A DNA stretch of 64,000 nt from contig JANSYL010000002.1 in NCBI GenBank assembly GCA_024742455.1, positions 62,001-126,000 of the forward strand, given 5' to 3'. Positions 52,657-61,817 of this stretch are shown here, in pieces. How positions within the stretch are numbered: position 1 is the first letter of the stretch; each line of letters opens with the position of its first letter. This DNA comes from Paracoccaceae bacterium (GTDB taxonomy: Bacteria > Pseudomonadota > Alphaproteobacteria > Rhodobacterales > Rhodobacteraceae). The notes under the pieces are model-generated. The model was not told the DNA's origin. It saw only the letters and a program-made list of their open reading frames with translations, and did not search any database. A program made the position numbers and the translations under genes.

Positions 52657-53117
52657 CAGGCTCGATGACGGCAGTGCAGCTGTCGAACGGATCGCCCATG
52701 CGCCCGACCGTGGTCGCGTTCACCTTCGGCAGTGACCCGGCCGCGTTGCGCCGGACCCTCGACCGGATCGGCAGGGTGGTGTCGGATGCCGGGGCCGCCG
52801 CCCTGGCCGGGGATTGCCGCATCGTGCTGGCCGAGGTGTTCAACAACATCGCCGAACACGCCTATGGCGGCGCGCCGGGGCCGATCACCCTGCGTCTGAC
52901 CTGCGGCCCCGGGCGGCTGAGCTGTGTCGTGACCGACCGGGGCGCGCCGATGCCCGGTTTCCCGCAGCTCGGGCGGCGTTTCCCGGATGTCGACGCCGAA
53001 AAACCGATGGGCCTGCCCGAGGGCGGGTTCGGCTGGGCGCTGGTGCGACAGCTTGCCCGCGACATCCGCTATGACCGGGTCGGCGACCGCAACCTCCTGC
53101 GCTTCGACATCCGCTGA
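52653..53117 (+). CDS. HATPase_c serine kinase of the RsbW/SpoIIAB type
   Basis: A 154-residue GHKL kinase. The N box is VLAEVFNNIAEHAYGG (about residues 53-68), G1 is VVTDRGAPMPGF, and G2 is EGGFGWALVRQL. It lacks histidine-kinase phosphotransfer sequence and matches the anti-sigma kinases. It should phosphorylate the coupled STAS protein and hold a partner when free. GTG 52653 lies within the STAS stop; ATG 52665 is the alternative. A 298-bp gap with no clear gene follows. Confidence 0.88.
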   Translation: MTGSMTAVQLSNGSPMRPTVVAFTFGSDPAALRRTLDRIGRVVSDAGAAALAGDCRIVLAEVFNNIAEHAYGGAPGPITLRLTCGPGRLSCVVTDRGAPMPGFPQLGRRFPDVDAEKPMGLPEGGFGWALVRQLARDIRYDRVGDRNLLRFDIR

Positions 53118-53415
53118 CGCAACGGGGAATGGCCCGATAGACCTGCAGGGGCGCGCGCAGGTGGCCGACGGGTCCGAAATGCCTTTGCATTGCCGCATTC
53201 CCATCGAATTTGCGCCCCGATACGACGCGATACCGGTTCTCGTAGCTGCAGAGCTTCCTCCGGTGCCGCGTTGCAAAGCCCCCACCCAGTGCGCGGCGCC
53301 GGAGACACTGCACCACCCCCCACCACCCAAGGTTGCCGCGCTTGCACTTGCCGGAACACGGCTTAGGGTGCCGCGCCGGACAACAGCCGCGACGCGAGCA
53401 CAAAACGGGGGACCC

Positions 53416-54999
53416 ATGCGCGATTTCCACACACCCGGACGGTCGGTCACGATCACCCGCAACGCCATGTGCGCCACCTCACACCCGCTGGCCGCGCAAA
53501 CCGCCATCGCGATCCTTCAGGATGGCGGCAATGCCGTGGACGCCGCGGTGGGGGCCGCCGTCCTGCTGGGGTTCTGTGAACCGCAGATGACCGGGCTGGG
53601 CGGCGACATGTTCGCCCTGATCAAACCCGCAGGAGGGGGCGAGATGATCGGCATGAACGCCTCGGGGCGCGCCCCCGCGGCGCTGAGCGCCGAGGCACTG
53701 CGCGGTGAGGGGCTGACGACACTCAAGGGTCATGTCGCCTCGGTCACCGTGCCGGGGGCGGTCGACGGGTTCTGCCGCCTGATCGCCGATCACGGGGCCC
53801 TGCCCCTCGACAAGGTGCTCGCCCCCGCGATCGCCCATGCCGATGCCGGGGTCCCCGTGGCCCCGCGTGTTGCCGCCGACTGGGCCGAGGCCGCGGGCCG
53901 CCTGCAGGGCCGCGCCATCGACCATTTCACCGATGCCGGTGCGCCGCTGCCGATGGCCGCCAGTTTCCGCGCGCCCGGCCAGGCCGAGGTTCTGCGCCGG
54001 ATCGCACGCGACGGGCGCGACGGGTTCTACACCGGTGAGGTGGCCGCCGACATGGTCGACAGCCTCAACGCGCTGGGGGGCGTTCACACACTGGACGATT
54101 TCGCCGCCGCCCGCGCCGATTACGTCACGCCGGTAAGCGCCCCCTATCGCGGTGCGACGCTGACCGAGCTTCCCCCCAACGGCCAGGGGGTGACCGCGAT
54201 CCTGCTGACCCAGATCCTTGCGCAGTTCGACCTGGCGTCGATGGACCCGAACGGGGCAGACCGCGCACATCTGGAAATCGAGGCCACCAAACTGGCCTAT
54301 GACGCACGCAACCGGTTCGTGGGCGATGCCGATACCACAACGCGCGCCGATTACATGACATCGCCGGAAACCGCCAAGGCCCTTGCGGCCCTGATCGACC
54401 CGACCCGCGCGATGGCCGACCCCGCGCTGCTGTCCGAACAGGTGCACCGCGACACGATCTACATCACCGTGGTCGATGCCGATGGCATGGCGGTGTCGAT
54501 GATCTATTCGATCTTTTCCACCTTCGGCTCGGGGCTGGCCTCGGACAGGTTCGGTATCCTGTTCCATGACCGCGGCGCGGGCTTCAACCTGACGCCGGGC
54601 CATGCCAACGAGGCACAGGGCGGCAAGCGGCCGATGCACACGATCATCCCGGCCATGCTGACCCTGCCGTCGGGCGACCTGATGCCCTTCGGGGTGATGG
54701 GCGGCCCCTACCAGGCCTGCGGCCATGCGCGGTTCGTGTCCAACGTGGTCGATTACGGCATGGACCCGCAGGCCGCCATCGACGGCCCCCGCTGTTTCCC
54801 CGACCCCGAACTGGGCGGTGTGCGCATCGAACGCAGCTACCCTGAGACGGTAAAGGCCGAGCTCGAGGCGATGGGGCACAGGCTGGTCGACATGCCCCTG
54901 CCCATCGGCGGGGCGCAGGCGATCCTGATCGACCGTGAAAAGGGGGTGCTGATCGGCGGGTCGGACCCGAGGAAGGACGGCCTGGCGATCGGCTACTGA
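53416..54999 (+). CDS. Gamma-glutamyltransferase family hydrolase
   Basis: A 527-residue Ntn-hydrolase proenzyme. The self-cleavage and catalytic Thr347 sits in HRDTIYITVVDADG, and other family parts are GGNAVDAAVGAAVLLG, PQMTGLGGDMF, and PMHTIIPAMLTLPSGD. No signal peptide is present, so this is a cytoplasmic type (as in YwrD-like members) rather than the periplasmic glutathione-degrading Ggt. It may cleave a gamma-glutamyl or related amide substrate. GGGGGACCC precedes the ATG. Normal length with no visible defects. Confidence 0.88.
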   Translation: MRDFHTPGRSVTITRNAMCATSHPLAAQTAIAILQDGGNAVDAAVGAAVLLGFCEPQMTGLGGDMFALIKPAGGGEMIGMNASGRAPAALSAEALRGEGLTTLKGHVASVTVPGAVDGFCRLIADHGALPLDKVLAPAIAHADAGVPVAPRVAADWAEAAGRLQGRAIDHFTDAGAPLPMAASFRAPGQAEVLRRIARDGRDGFYTGEVAADMVDSLNALGGVHTLDDFAAARADYVTPVSAPYRGATLTELPPNGQGVTAILLTQILAQFDLASMDPNGADRAHLEIEATKLAYDARNRFVGDADTTTRADYMTSPETAKALAALIDPTRAMADPALLSEQVHRDTIYITVVDADGMAVSMIYSIFSTFGSGLASDRFGILFHDRGAGFNLTPGHANEAQGGKRPMHTIIPAMLTLPSGDLMPFGVMGGPYQACGHARFVSNVVDYGMDPQAAIDGPRCFPDPELGGVRIERSYPETVKAELEAMGHRLVDMPLPIGGAQAILIDREKGVLIGGSDPRKDGLAIGY

Positions 55000-55014
55000 C
55001 CGGTCGCCGCCACG

Positions 55015-55341
55015 TCAGTTCAGCTGGTAGTCCAGCGGGTAACTGCCGTTGCGGAACTCGCCGAACAGGTCATGGACATCGGGATGGTCCACCGGTTCGC
55101 CGGTTTCGTCCAGCACCAGGTTCTGTTCCGAGACATAGGCCACGTAATAGCTTTGGTCGTTTTCGGCCAGCAGGTGATAAAAGGGCTGTTCCTTGCGGGG
55201 GCGGCTGCCCTCGGGGATCGCGTCATACCATTCCTCGGTATTGGCGAATTCCGGATCGATGTCGAAAACGACCCCGCGAAACGGATGTTTGCGGTGGCGG
55301 ACGACCTGCCCAAGGTTGAATTTAGCCCTGCTTTTCAGCAT
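55015..55341 (-). CDS. hspQ: HspQ, heat-shock protein and Lon specificity factor
   Basis: A 108-residue protein of the HspQ/YccV family: KFNLGQVVRHRKHPFRGVVF, DIDPEFANTEEWYDAIP, PFYHLLAENDQSYYVAYV and SEQNLVLDETGEPVDHPDV. HspQ binds hemimethylated DNA in E. coli and enhances Lon degradation. The start at 55341 (MLKSRAKF) is chosen; an upstream ATG adds eight unrelated residues. It diverges from the AEC transporter gene by 87 bp. Confidence 0.93.
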   Translation of the reverse strand: MLKSRAKFNLGQVVRHRKHPFRGVVFDIDPEFANTEEWYDAIPEGSRPRKEQPFYHLLAENDQSYYVAYVSEQNLVLDETGEPVDHPDVHDLFGEFRNGSYPLDYQLN

Positions 55342-55428
55342 CGCGCAGAACCCCCTTGACCGCATTACCTAGCGCCGACACTGGGGGATTGTCCATCGGG
55401 CGGCGGCGAAAATCGGGGGAAACAATCT

Positions 55429-56322
55429 GTGGAACTGGCCCTGACAGTGGCGGGCATCGTCGCGCCGGTGTTTCTGATCGCCGGGGCGGGGTTCGCATGG
55501 TGCCGGTCGGGCACCCCCTATCCCACCGAATTCGTCACCCGGCTGGCGATGACGCTGGCGGTGCCCTGCCTGATCTTCACCGCCCTGATGGAGACCCAGA
55601 TCGACCCCGCCGCCCTGACCGCGCTGAGCCTGGCGAGCCTTGCGGCCTATGCGCTGGTGCTAGGGCTGAGCTGGGCGGTGGTGGCGATCCTGCGGCTGGA
55701 CCGGCGCAGTTTCGTGGCACCGCTTACCTTCGGCAATACGGGCAATCTGGGCCTGCCGCTGGCGCTTTTCGCCTTCGGCGAGATCGGGCTCGGCTATGCC
55801 GTGGTGGTCTTCGCGGTGATGGCGGTGATGACCTTCACCATCGGCATCTGGCTGGTGTCCGGCACGGGATCGGTCAAGGCGGTGCTGCGGGAGCCCATGG
55901 TGGGCGCGACCCTTCTGGGCACGCTGTTCCTGGTGCAGGGCTGGACGACGCCCGACTGGCTGACCAACACCTTGCAGCTGGCGGGGCAGATGGCGATCCC
56001 GCTCATGCTGCTGACGCTCGGCGTGGCGGTGGCGCGGCTCAAGCCCGGGCGGATCGGGCAGGCGGTCTGGCTGTCGGGGGTGAAGCTTGCGCTCTGCATC
56101 GCGGCTGGCGTGCTGGCGGGCCGGGTCTTCGGGCTCGACCCGGTGGCCTTCGGGGTGCTGGTGCTGCAACTGGCCACGCCGGTTGCCGTCACCTCCTACC
56201 TTCTGGCCGAACGCTATGACGCCGATGCCAACGCGGTTGCGGGGCTGGTGATGGTCTCGACCGCAATGTCGGTCGCCGCATTGCCGATCACGTTGTCGTT
56301 TCTTCTGCCCGGCGCATCCTGA
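55429..56322 (+). CDS. AEC family transporter (auxin-efflux-carrier type)
   Basis: A 297-residue inner-membrane protein with about ten helices. It shows AEC-family features: VAPVFLIAGAGFAWCRSG, FVTRLAMTLAVPCLIFTAL, PLTFGNTGNLGLPLALFAFG with the central Asn-Gly motif, and GVLVLQLATPVAVTSYLLA. Members move organic acids or other small molecules. The start is GTG 55429 with GGGGGAAAC upstream; no ATG fits. Substrate unknown. Confidence 0.88.
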   Translation: MELALTVAGIVAPVFLIAGAGFAWCRSGTPYPTEFVTRLAMTLAVPCLIFTALMETQIDPAALTALSLASLAAYALVLGLSWAVVAILRLDRRSFVAPLTFGNTGNLGLPLALFAFGEIGLGYAVVVFAVMAVMTFTIGIWLVSGTGSVKAVLREPMVGATLLGTLFLVQGWTTPDWLTNTLQLAGQMAIPLMLLTLGVAVARLKPGRIGQAVWLSGVKLALCIAAGVLAGRVFGLDPVAFGVLVLQLATPVAVTSYLLAERYDADANAVAGLVMVSTAMSVAALPITLSFLLPGAS

Positions 56323-56399
56323 CCCCCGTTCCCCCGGACAGAGATTCAGGCTAGACTGCGCCGCAGAAACACCGAGAAACTCGGGGCACGGGCAGGAAC

Positions 56400-56981
56400 A
56401 TGGAACGCAGGACCTTCCTTTTGGGATCCTTCTTGGCGTTGGCCGGATGCGGCAGCGCCGGGTATTACTCGGCGCCCCGGCATCTTGACGATGCCTGCAT
56501 GCTTTTCGCCGAACGGCCCCATTACTTCCGTGCCCTGCAGCGGGCCGAACGCCGGTGGGGCGTGCCGGTGCATGTGCAGATGGCCACGTTCTACCAGGAA
56601 AGCCGGTTCGTGGGCGATGCGCGCCCGCCCTATCGCTACAGCCTTGGCGTGATCCCGATGGGACGCATGAGTTCGGCCTACGGCTATTCGCAGGCGCTGG
56701 ACGGCACATGGGAAGAATATGTCCGCGACACCGGTAACCGGCGCGGGCGGCGCACCGATATCGAGGATGCCGCCGATTTCATGGGCTGGTACATGACGCT
56801 GAGCCGCGAACGCAACGGCATCGCGCTGAGCGATGCGCGCAACCAGTACCTGGCCTATCACGAGGGTCATACCGGGTTCCGGCGCGGCAGCTATAACGGC
56901 AAGCCCTGGCTTCTGCGGGTGGCCGGCGAGGTGGCAACGCGGGCCGACATGTATCAGCTGCAACTGGCAAGCTGCCGCTAG
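56400..56981 (+). CDS. Lytic transglycosylase-like lipoprotein
   Basis: A 193-residue protein with lipobox LAGC and lipid-bearing Cys17 (MERRTFLLGSFLALAGC). The catalytic core has YQESRFVGDARPP with Glu67, SSAYGYSQALDGTWEEYVRDTGNR split by a short loop, and YLAYHEGHTGFRRGSY. This is the SLT-type lysozyme-like fold, which cleaves peptidoglycan to anhydro-muropeptides at the membrane. It stands between the AEC gene and the convergent LolA-like gene. GGCAGGAAC precedes the ATG. Confidence 0.85.
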   Translation: MERRTFLLGSFLALAGCGSAGYYSAPRHLDDACMLFAERPHYFRALQRAERRWGVPVHVQMATFYQESRFVGDARPPYRYSLGVIPMGRMSSAYGYSQALDGTWEEYVRDTGNRRGRRTDIEDAADFMGWYMTLSRERNGIALSDARNQYLAYHEGHTGFRRGSYNGKPWLLRVAGEVATRADMYQLQLASCR

Positions 56982-56985
56982 CGCA

Positions 56986-57600
56986 TCAGTCTTCGGACCG
57001 CATGTTGATCTCGGTGTTGATGCTGAACAGCGCCGGGCGCAGCTCCATCCCGGTTTCCAGCCCGCCGAGCACCACCGTGGTTTCAACCCCGCCGCTGTCG
57101 GTGACCACCCATTGCCTGAGTTCCACCGGATCGCCTGTGAAGACCAGTTCCAGCGTGCCGGTTTCCGGGCGGTCGGGGTCCTGCGCCAGAACCCGCGTCG
57201 CGGTGCCGTCGAAACTGTGATCGGCGACAAGGCCCGAGCGGCTGAAATCCACCTCGGCCGCCAGAACAAGGCTAAGCGGGGTTTCCGACAGGGGGTATTG
57301 CTCGGGCCGGGTGTTCGACCGCCCATCGAAGATCGCCACGCGCTGGCCGCCCGCGATCACCAGCAGGTCATCGCCGTCATAGTCGAACCGCATCCGCCCG
57401 GGCCGGTGCAGATACAGGTCGCCCGTTGACACCGACCCGTCGGAATTGATCTGGGTAAAGGTGGCCTGCGCCGTTTCCAGGGTGTTGATATAGGCCGAAA
57501 GGTCGGCCAGCGGCACGATCTCGGCCTCGGTCTCGTCCTGAGCGAGGGCCGCGGATGGGGCCAGAAGGATCAGGGCCAGCGCCGGAATCACGTGTTTCAT
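56986..57600 (-). CDS. LolA-like outer-membrane lipoprotein carrier
   Basis: A 204-residue periplasmic protein with signal peptide MKHVIPALALILLAPSAALA. The half-open beta-barrel pattern is typical: INTLETAQATFTQINSDGS, LYLHRPGRMRFDYDGDDL, LVIAGGQRVAIFDGRSNT, and QYPLSETPLSLVL. LolA carries lipoproteins from LolCDE to LolB. Its position next to ftsK matches the ftsK-lolA order of many proteobacteria. It lies 78 bp from the end of ftsK on the same strand. Confidence 0.9.
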   Translation of the reverse strand: MKHVIPALALILLAPSAALAQDETEAEIVPLADLSAYINTLETAQATFTQINSDGSVSTGDLYLHRPGRMRFDYDGDDLLVIAGGQRVAIFDGRSNTRPEQYPLSETPLSLVLAAEVDFSRSGLVADHSFDGTATRVLAQDPDRPETGTLELVFTGDPVELRQWVVTDSGGVETTVVLGGLETGMELRPALFSINTEINMRSED

Positions 57601-57677
57601 GCCATATACCTAGCGGTTTCCCGCCCCGATTGAAGTCTGCGTTGCGGCGCACACGCAGATGTCAGCCGCCGCAACAC

Positions 57678-60521
57678 TCAGGCCTGTTCCGGCACCAGGA
57701 TCTCGCGCTTGCCCACATGGTTGGCGGGGGACACGAGCCCGGCCTCCTCCATCTGTTCGACCAGCCTTGCGGCCTTGTTGTAGCCGATCCCCAGCTTGCG
57801 CTGGATATAGGAAGTGGAACATTTCCTGTCCTTCACCACGATCCCCACGGCCTGGTCATAAAGCGCATCCTCGCCGGTGGTGTTGCCGCCGGTGTTCAGG
57901 CCCAGAACCGCGTCGATATCGCTTTCCAGCTCTTCATCGGGGCCGTCCAGCACGCTGGCGGCGTAATCGGGCGGGCCGAAGGATTTCAGGTGCCGCACGA
58001 TCTCCTCGACCTCCTCGTCGCTGACGAAAGGGCCGTGGACGCGGGTGATCTTTGCACCGCCCGCCATGTACAGCATGTCGCCCATGCCCAGCAGCTGCTC
58101 GGCCCCCATCTCGCCCAGGATGGTGCGGCTGTCGACCTTGGAGGTGACGTGGAAACTGATCCGGGTGGGGAAGTTGGCCTTGATCGTGCCGGTGATCACA
58201 TCCACGGACGGGCGCTGCGTGGCCATGATGATGTGGATGCCGCTTGCCCGCGCCATCTGGGCGAGGCGCTGGATGCAGGCCTCGATCTCCTTGCCCGCCA
58301 CCATCATCAGGTCGGCCATCTCGTCGACGATGACGACGATATAGGGCAGCTTCTCCGGCGTCAGTTCCTCGGTCTCGAACACCGGATCACCGGTTTCATC
58401 GTCGAAGCCGGTCTGCACCGTGCGGCTGAACATTTCGCCCTTGGACAGCGCATCAAGAACGCGGGCGTTGTAGCCGTCGATGTTGCGCACGCCCATCTTC
58501 GACATCTTGCGATAGCGTTCCTCCATCTCGCCCACGACCCATTTCAGGGCGACCACGGCCTTTTTCGGGTCGGTCACAACCGGGGACAGAAGATGCGGGA
58601 TGCCGTCATAGACGCTGAGTTCCAGCATCTTCGGGTCGATCATGATCATCCGGCAGTCTTCCGGCGTCAGCTTGTAGATCAGGCTGAGGATCATGGTGTT
58701 GATCGCCACCGATTTCCCCGACCCTGTGGTGCCCGCGATCAGCAGATGGGGCATCTTGGCCAGGTTCGCGATCACAGGGTCACCGCCGATATCCTTGCCC
58801 AGCGCCAGCGGCAGGCGATGATTGCCATCGCCGAAATCGCGGTGGGACAGGATTTCGCGCAGGACAACCTTCTCGCGGTTCTGGTTCGGCAGTTCGATCC
58901 CGATCACCGACCGCCCCGGCACCGTCGAGACACGCGCCGACAGGGCCGACATGGACCGGGCGATATCATCGGCCAGCCCGATGACGCGGCTGGCCTTCAG
59001 CCCCGGCGCCGGTTCCAGTTCGTACATGGTGACCACCGGGCCCGGGCGGACGCTGACGATCTCGCCCTTGACGCCGTAATCGTCCAGCACGTTCTCCAGC
59101 ATCCGCGCGTTTTCCTCGAGCGCCTCATCGCTGAGGTGATGGCGGACCACCGTCGCGGGATTGGCCAGAAGGGTCAGCGGCGGCACCTCGTAGGCGTCTT
59201 TCTCGGGTCCCAGAGGCAGCGAGGGCTGGCTGTCGGCCATGGCCTTGCGCGACGGGGCGGGGCTGCGTTTCTGGGCGTGCTGCACCATGCGGCGGGGCGC
59301 CTCGGGCAGCCGCGCGCGCGGCATCTCGCGGGACGGTTCGGGGGTATAGCCGGCCCTGGGGTCCGGGGTTTCGATGAAGGCATCGACCGGATCCTCGGCA
59401 GGCGGCGGCGGTTTCGGCATCGCACGCCCAAGCGTCAGGCGCGGTTCGCGGCGCGCCGGTGCCGTGGCATCCGGCGCGGGCGCCGGGGCGCGCAGCACGG
59501 GTTCGGCGTCACGGGTGGGCAGGCCCGCCTCGCGCCGCCGCGCGGCGGCTGCGGCGATGGGATCGGTCGGGCGCACACGGCTGCGGATCACATCGGCGAT
59601 CTTGGCGCGCAGGCGGTCCTCGTCAGGCAGGTCCAGATCACCGACATCCGGGTCGGGCCGGGGCACCAGCTCGGGTTCGGGGGCAAGATCGTCGCGGCTG
59701 GCAAGGCGCGGCACCCGGGTGAAAATGCCCGACATCGCGCGCGGGGCGGCGGGGGCGTCCTGCTCGGGCGCAAGCGGGGCGGGCGCATCGCGGCGGATGC
59801 GCGGGCTGCCCGGCTCGGTGCGGTTCGCCGTCCGCCGCGCGGCAAGCCCGCTGGCGGCCGTGGCCGCGCCCCCCCCGGCTTCGCGCATCCCCGTGGCGAC
59901 CATCGCCCCGGCAGCCACGAGGCCGGCCAGAAGAAACCGCCCCGCGATCCGCAACTCGGCCAGCGTGACACCCGCGGCGAACAGAACGACCCCGAGCCCC
60001 GCACCGAAGGCCAGCGCCGCAAGCAGCCGCAACCCCGCCTGGGGCGGCATCGGCAGCGCGCTGAGAAGGGCGCCCAGAACCGTGTCGCCGAACAGGCCGC
60101 CGATCCCGAAACTATGAGTCCAGCCCGCCCCGGGCGGATAACTGGCGGCATAGACCGCAAACAGCGCCACCGCGATGGGCAGGAACAGCAGCCGTGACAT
60201 GGCGCGTTCGGCACCCTGATGGGCGACGAAGCGCACCGCCCAGGCCAGCGCGACCGCCGGAAGGACGAAGGCGGCGTAGCCCGTGATCATCATCGCCACC
60301 GCCGCGATCGAGGCGCCGGTGCGGCCCAGCATGTTTTCGGGCACCGCGTCCGTGGCGGCCCAGAAATTCGGATCGTCGGGGCTGTAGCTGACCAGCAGCG
60401 CCGCAAGTGCTGCCGCAAGCGCCAGGAACACCAGCCCGACCACCTCCTGTCCGCGCCGGACAAGGGCCTCGTGCATGGTGTCATCGAGAAGCGGGTCGCG
60501 CTGTCTTGTCTGGTAGGCCAT
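57678..60521 (-). CDS. ftsK: FtsK, DNA translocase
   Basis: A 947-residue protein. It has an N-terminal membrane domain with four helices (about residues 25-200), a Pro/Arg-rich linker, and the RecA-like motor with Walker [13 protein letters not shown] and [19 protein letters not shown]. The C-terminal winged-helix gamma domain has [20 protein letters not shown], which reads KOPS-type sequences. It pumps the chromosome during division and activates XerCD. The start at 60521 is clean. LolA follows downstream. Confidence 0.97.
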   Translation of the reverse strand: MAYQTRQRDPLLDDTMHEALVRRGQEVVGLVFLALAAALAALLVSYSPDDPNFWAATDAVPENMLGRTGASIAAVAMMITGYAAFVLPAVALAWAVRFVAHQGAERAMSRLLFLPIAVALFAVYAASYPPGAGWTHSFGIGGLFGDTVLGALLSALPMPPQAGLRLLAALAFGAGLGVVLFAAGVTLAELRIAGRFLLAGLVAAGAMVATGMREAGGGAATAASGLAARRTANRTEPGSPRIRRDAPAPLAPEQDAPAAPRAMSGIFTRVPRLASRDDLAPEPELVPRPDPDVGDLDLPDEDRLRAKIADVIRSRVRPTDPIAAAAARRREAGLPTRDAEPVLRAPAPAPDATAPARREPRLTLGRAMPKPPPPAEDPVDAFIETPDPRAGYTPEPSREMPRARLPEAPRRMVQHAQKRSPAPSRKAMADSQPSLPLGPEKDAYEVPPLTLLANPATVVRHHLSDEALEENARMLENVLDDYGVKGEIVSVRPGPVVTMYELEPAPGLKASRVIGLADDIARSMSALSARVSTVPGRSVIGIELPNQNREKVVLREILSHRDFGDGNHRLPLALGKDIGGDPVIANLAKMPHLLIAGTTGSGKSVAINTMILSLIYKLTPEDCRMIMIDPKMLELSVYDGIPHLLSPVVTDPKKAVVALKWVVGEMEERYRKMSKMGVRNIDGYNARVLDALSKGEMFSRTVQTGFDDETGDPVFETEELTPEKLPYIVVIVDEMADLMMVAGKEIEACIQRLAQMARASGIHIIMATQRPSVDVITGTIKANFPTRISFHVTSKVDSRTILGEMGAEQLLGMGDMLYMAGGAKITRVHGPFVSDEEVEEIVRHLKSFGPPDYAASVLDGPDEELESDIDAVLGLNTGGNTTGEDALYDQAVGIVVKDRKCSTSYIQRKLGIGYNKAARLVEQMEEAGLVSPANHVGKREILVPEQA

Positions 60522-60530
60522 CGGGTCTCC

Positions 60531-61712
60531 TTATCCGTAAAGACAGGCTTTGAGCCGTTCGAGGCCCGCGCGCACGTCATCGGCGGGGGCCACCATCGCC
60601 ACGCGGATGCGGTCCTGCCCCGGGGTCAGACCGCCCGTCTCGCGCGCAAGGTAGGCGCCGGGCAAGACCATCACCCCGGTCTCCTGCCAGAGCCGGACCG
60701 CCGCCTGTTCCCCATCGGCCACCGGAAGCCACAGGAAAAACCCCGCCTCGGGTGGCGCAAAGCCGGGGATGTCGCCAAGCACCGCGTCGGCGATGGCGTA
60801 TTTCGCACGGTAAAGCGCACGGTTGTCTTCGACATGGGTCTCGTCGGCCCAGGCCCGCGTCGCCACCGCCTGCAAGGGCAACGGCAGCGGCGCCCCGGCA
60901 TAGGCGCGGAGCGTCTTCATCCGGGCGATGCTTTCGGCACCGCCCGCCACGAAGCCGGACCTGAGCCCCGGCATGTTCGAGCGTTTCGACAGCGAGTTGA
61001 ACAGCAGCACCCGGTCCGGGTCCGCGCCCATCGCATCGGCGACGCTCAGCGCACCGACGGGCGGGGTGTCGCGGTAGATCTCGGAATAGCATTCGTCCGA
61101 GAAGATGCGGAGATCATGTTTCCCGGCCAGGCCGATCACGGTTTCCCAATAGGCGCGGGTCGCCACGGTGCCCTGCGGATTGGCGGGCGAACAGATATAG
61201 GCGATGGCCACCCGGTCCAGCACATCGGGCGGCAGGGCGGCAAGGTCCGGCAGGTCGCCGGTCTCGGGCGTGGCGGGCAGGTACATGGGCTCCGCCCCAA
61301 CGGCCAGCGCCGCCACGGCATAGACCTGGTAGAACGGGTTCGGCATCAAGACGATCGGCCGCCCGCCGCCCTTGGTTTCGGGACAGAGCGCCAGGCAGGC
61401 GTTGAACAGCCCCTCGCGCGTGCCGTTCAGCGGCAGGATCTGCCGGTCCGCCGAGACGTTCACGCCGTAACGCCGCGAAATCCAGGCCGTGATGGCGTTC
61501 TGCAGGGCGTGCGTGCCGTCATTGGGCGGGTAGCGCCCGAACCCCGCGACGGTCGCGGCGATCTCATCGCCGACCCAGGCCGGAAAGGCGTGCTGCGGCT
61601 CGCCAATGGTCATAAGGATCTCGGGCCCGCCCGGCGCTATACCGTCGAGCAGGCGCCGCAGGCGCGGAAACGCGTATTCCGGCAGGTTCGAAAACCGCTC
61701 AGGGAAACCCAT
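60531..61712 (-). CDS. Class I/II aminotransferase, DapC-like
   Basis: A 393-residue PLP enzyme. The PLP-binding Lys is in FNSLSKRSNMPGLRSGFV, and other family motifs are EILMTIGEPQHAFP, NPFYQVYAVAALAVG, ICSPANPQGTVA and FSDECYSEIYRD. It is closest to the N-succinyl-diaminopimelate aminotransferase (DapC) group that works in lysine synthesis; aspartate-type activity is possible. ATG 61712 with GAGG upstream is preferred to an ATG 12 codons earlier. It lies 9 bp before ftsK on the same strand. Confidence 0.85.
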   Translation of the reverse strand: MGFPERFSNLPEYAFPRLRRLLDGIAPGGPEILMTIGEPQHAFPAWVGDEIAATVAGFGRYPPNDGTHALQNAITAWISRRYGVNVSADRQILPLNGTREGLFNACLALCPETKGGGRPIVLMPNPFYQVYAVAALAVGAEPMYLPATPETGDLPDLAALPPDVLDRVAIAYICSPANPQGTVATRAYWETVIGLAGKHDLRIFSDECYSEIYRDTPPVGALSVADAMGADPDRVLLFNSLSKRSNMPGLRSGFVAGGAESIARMKTLRAYAGAPLPLPLQAVATRAWADETHVEDNRALYRAKYAIADAVLGDIPGFAPPEAGFFLWLPVADGEQAAVRLWQETGVMVLPGAYLARETGGLTPGQDRIRVAMVAPADDVRAGLERLKACLYG

Positions 61713-61817
61713 ATCTGCCTCAACCGGGGTCATTGGCGCCCCGTTCATTGGCCTAACCTACCGTGCAGGCGGGCCCCGGTCCAGAAAAACGCGCAAATCG
61801 CGGCGCGGCTGTTGCGT

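Noticed and set aside
53118-53415. Possible small gene between the kinase and gamma-glutamyltransferase
   Set aside because: Short frames on both strands lack ribosome-binding sites and recognisable sequence; I see nothing supportable here.
57555-60197. Plus-strand frame of 880 codons across ftsK
   Set aside because: It is antisense to a complete ftsK gene with all motifs, and the translation is Arg/His-rich and unlike any protein.
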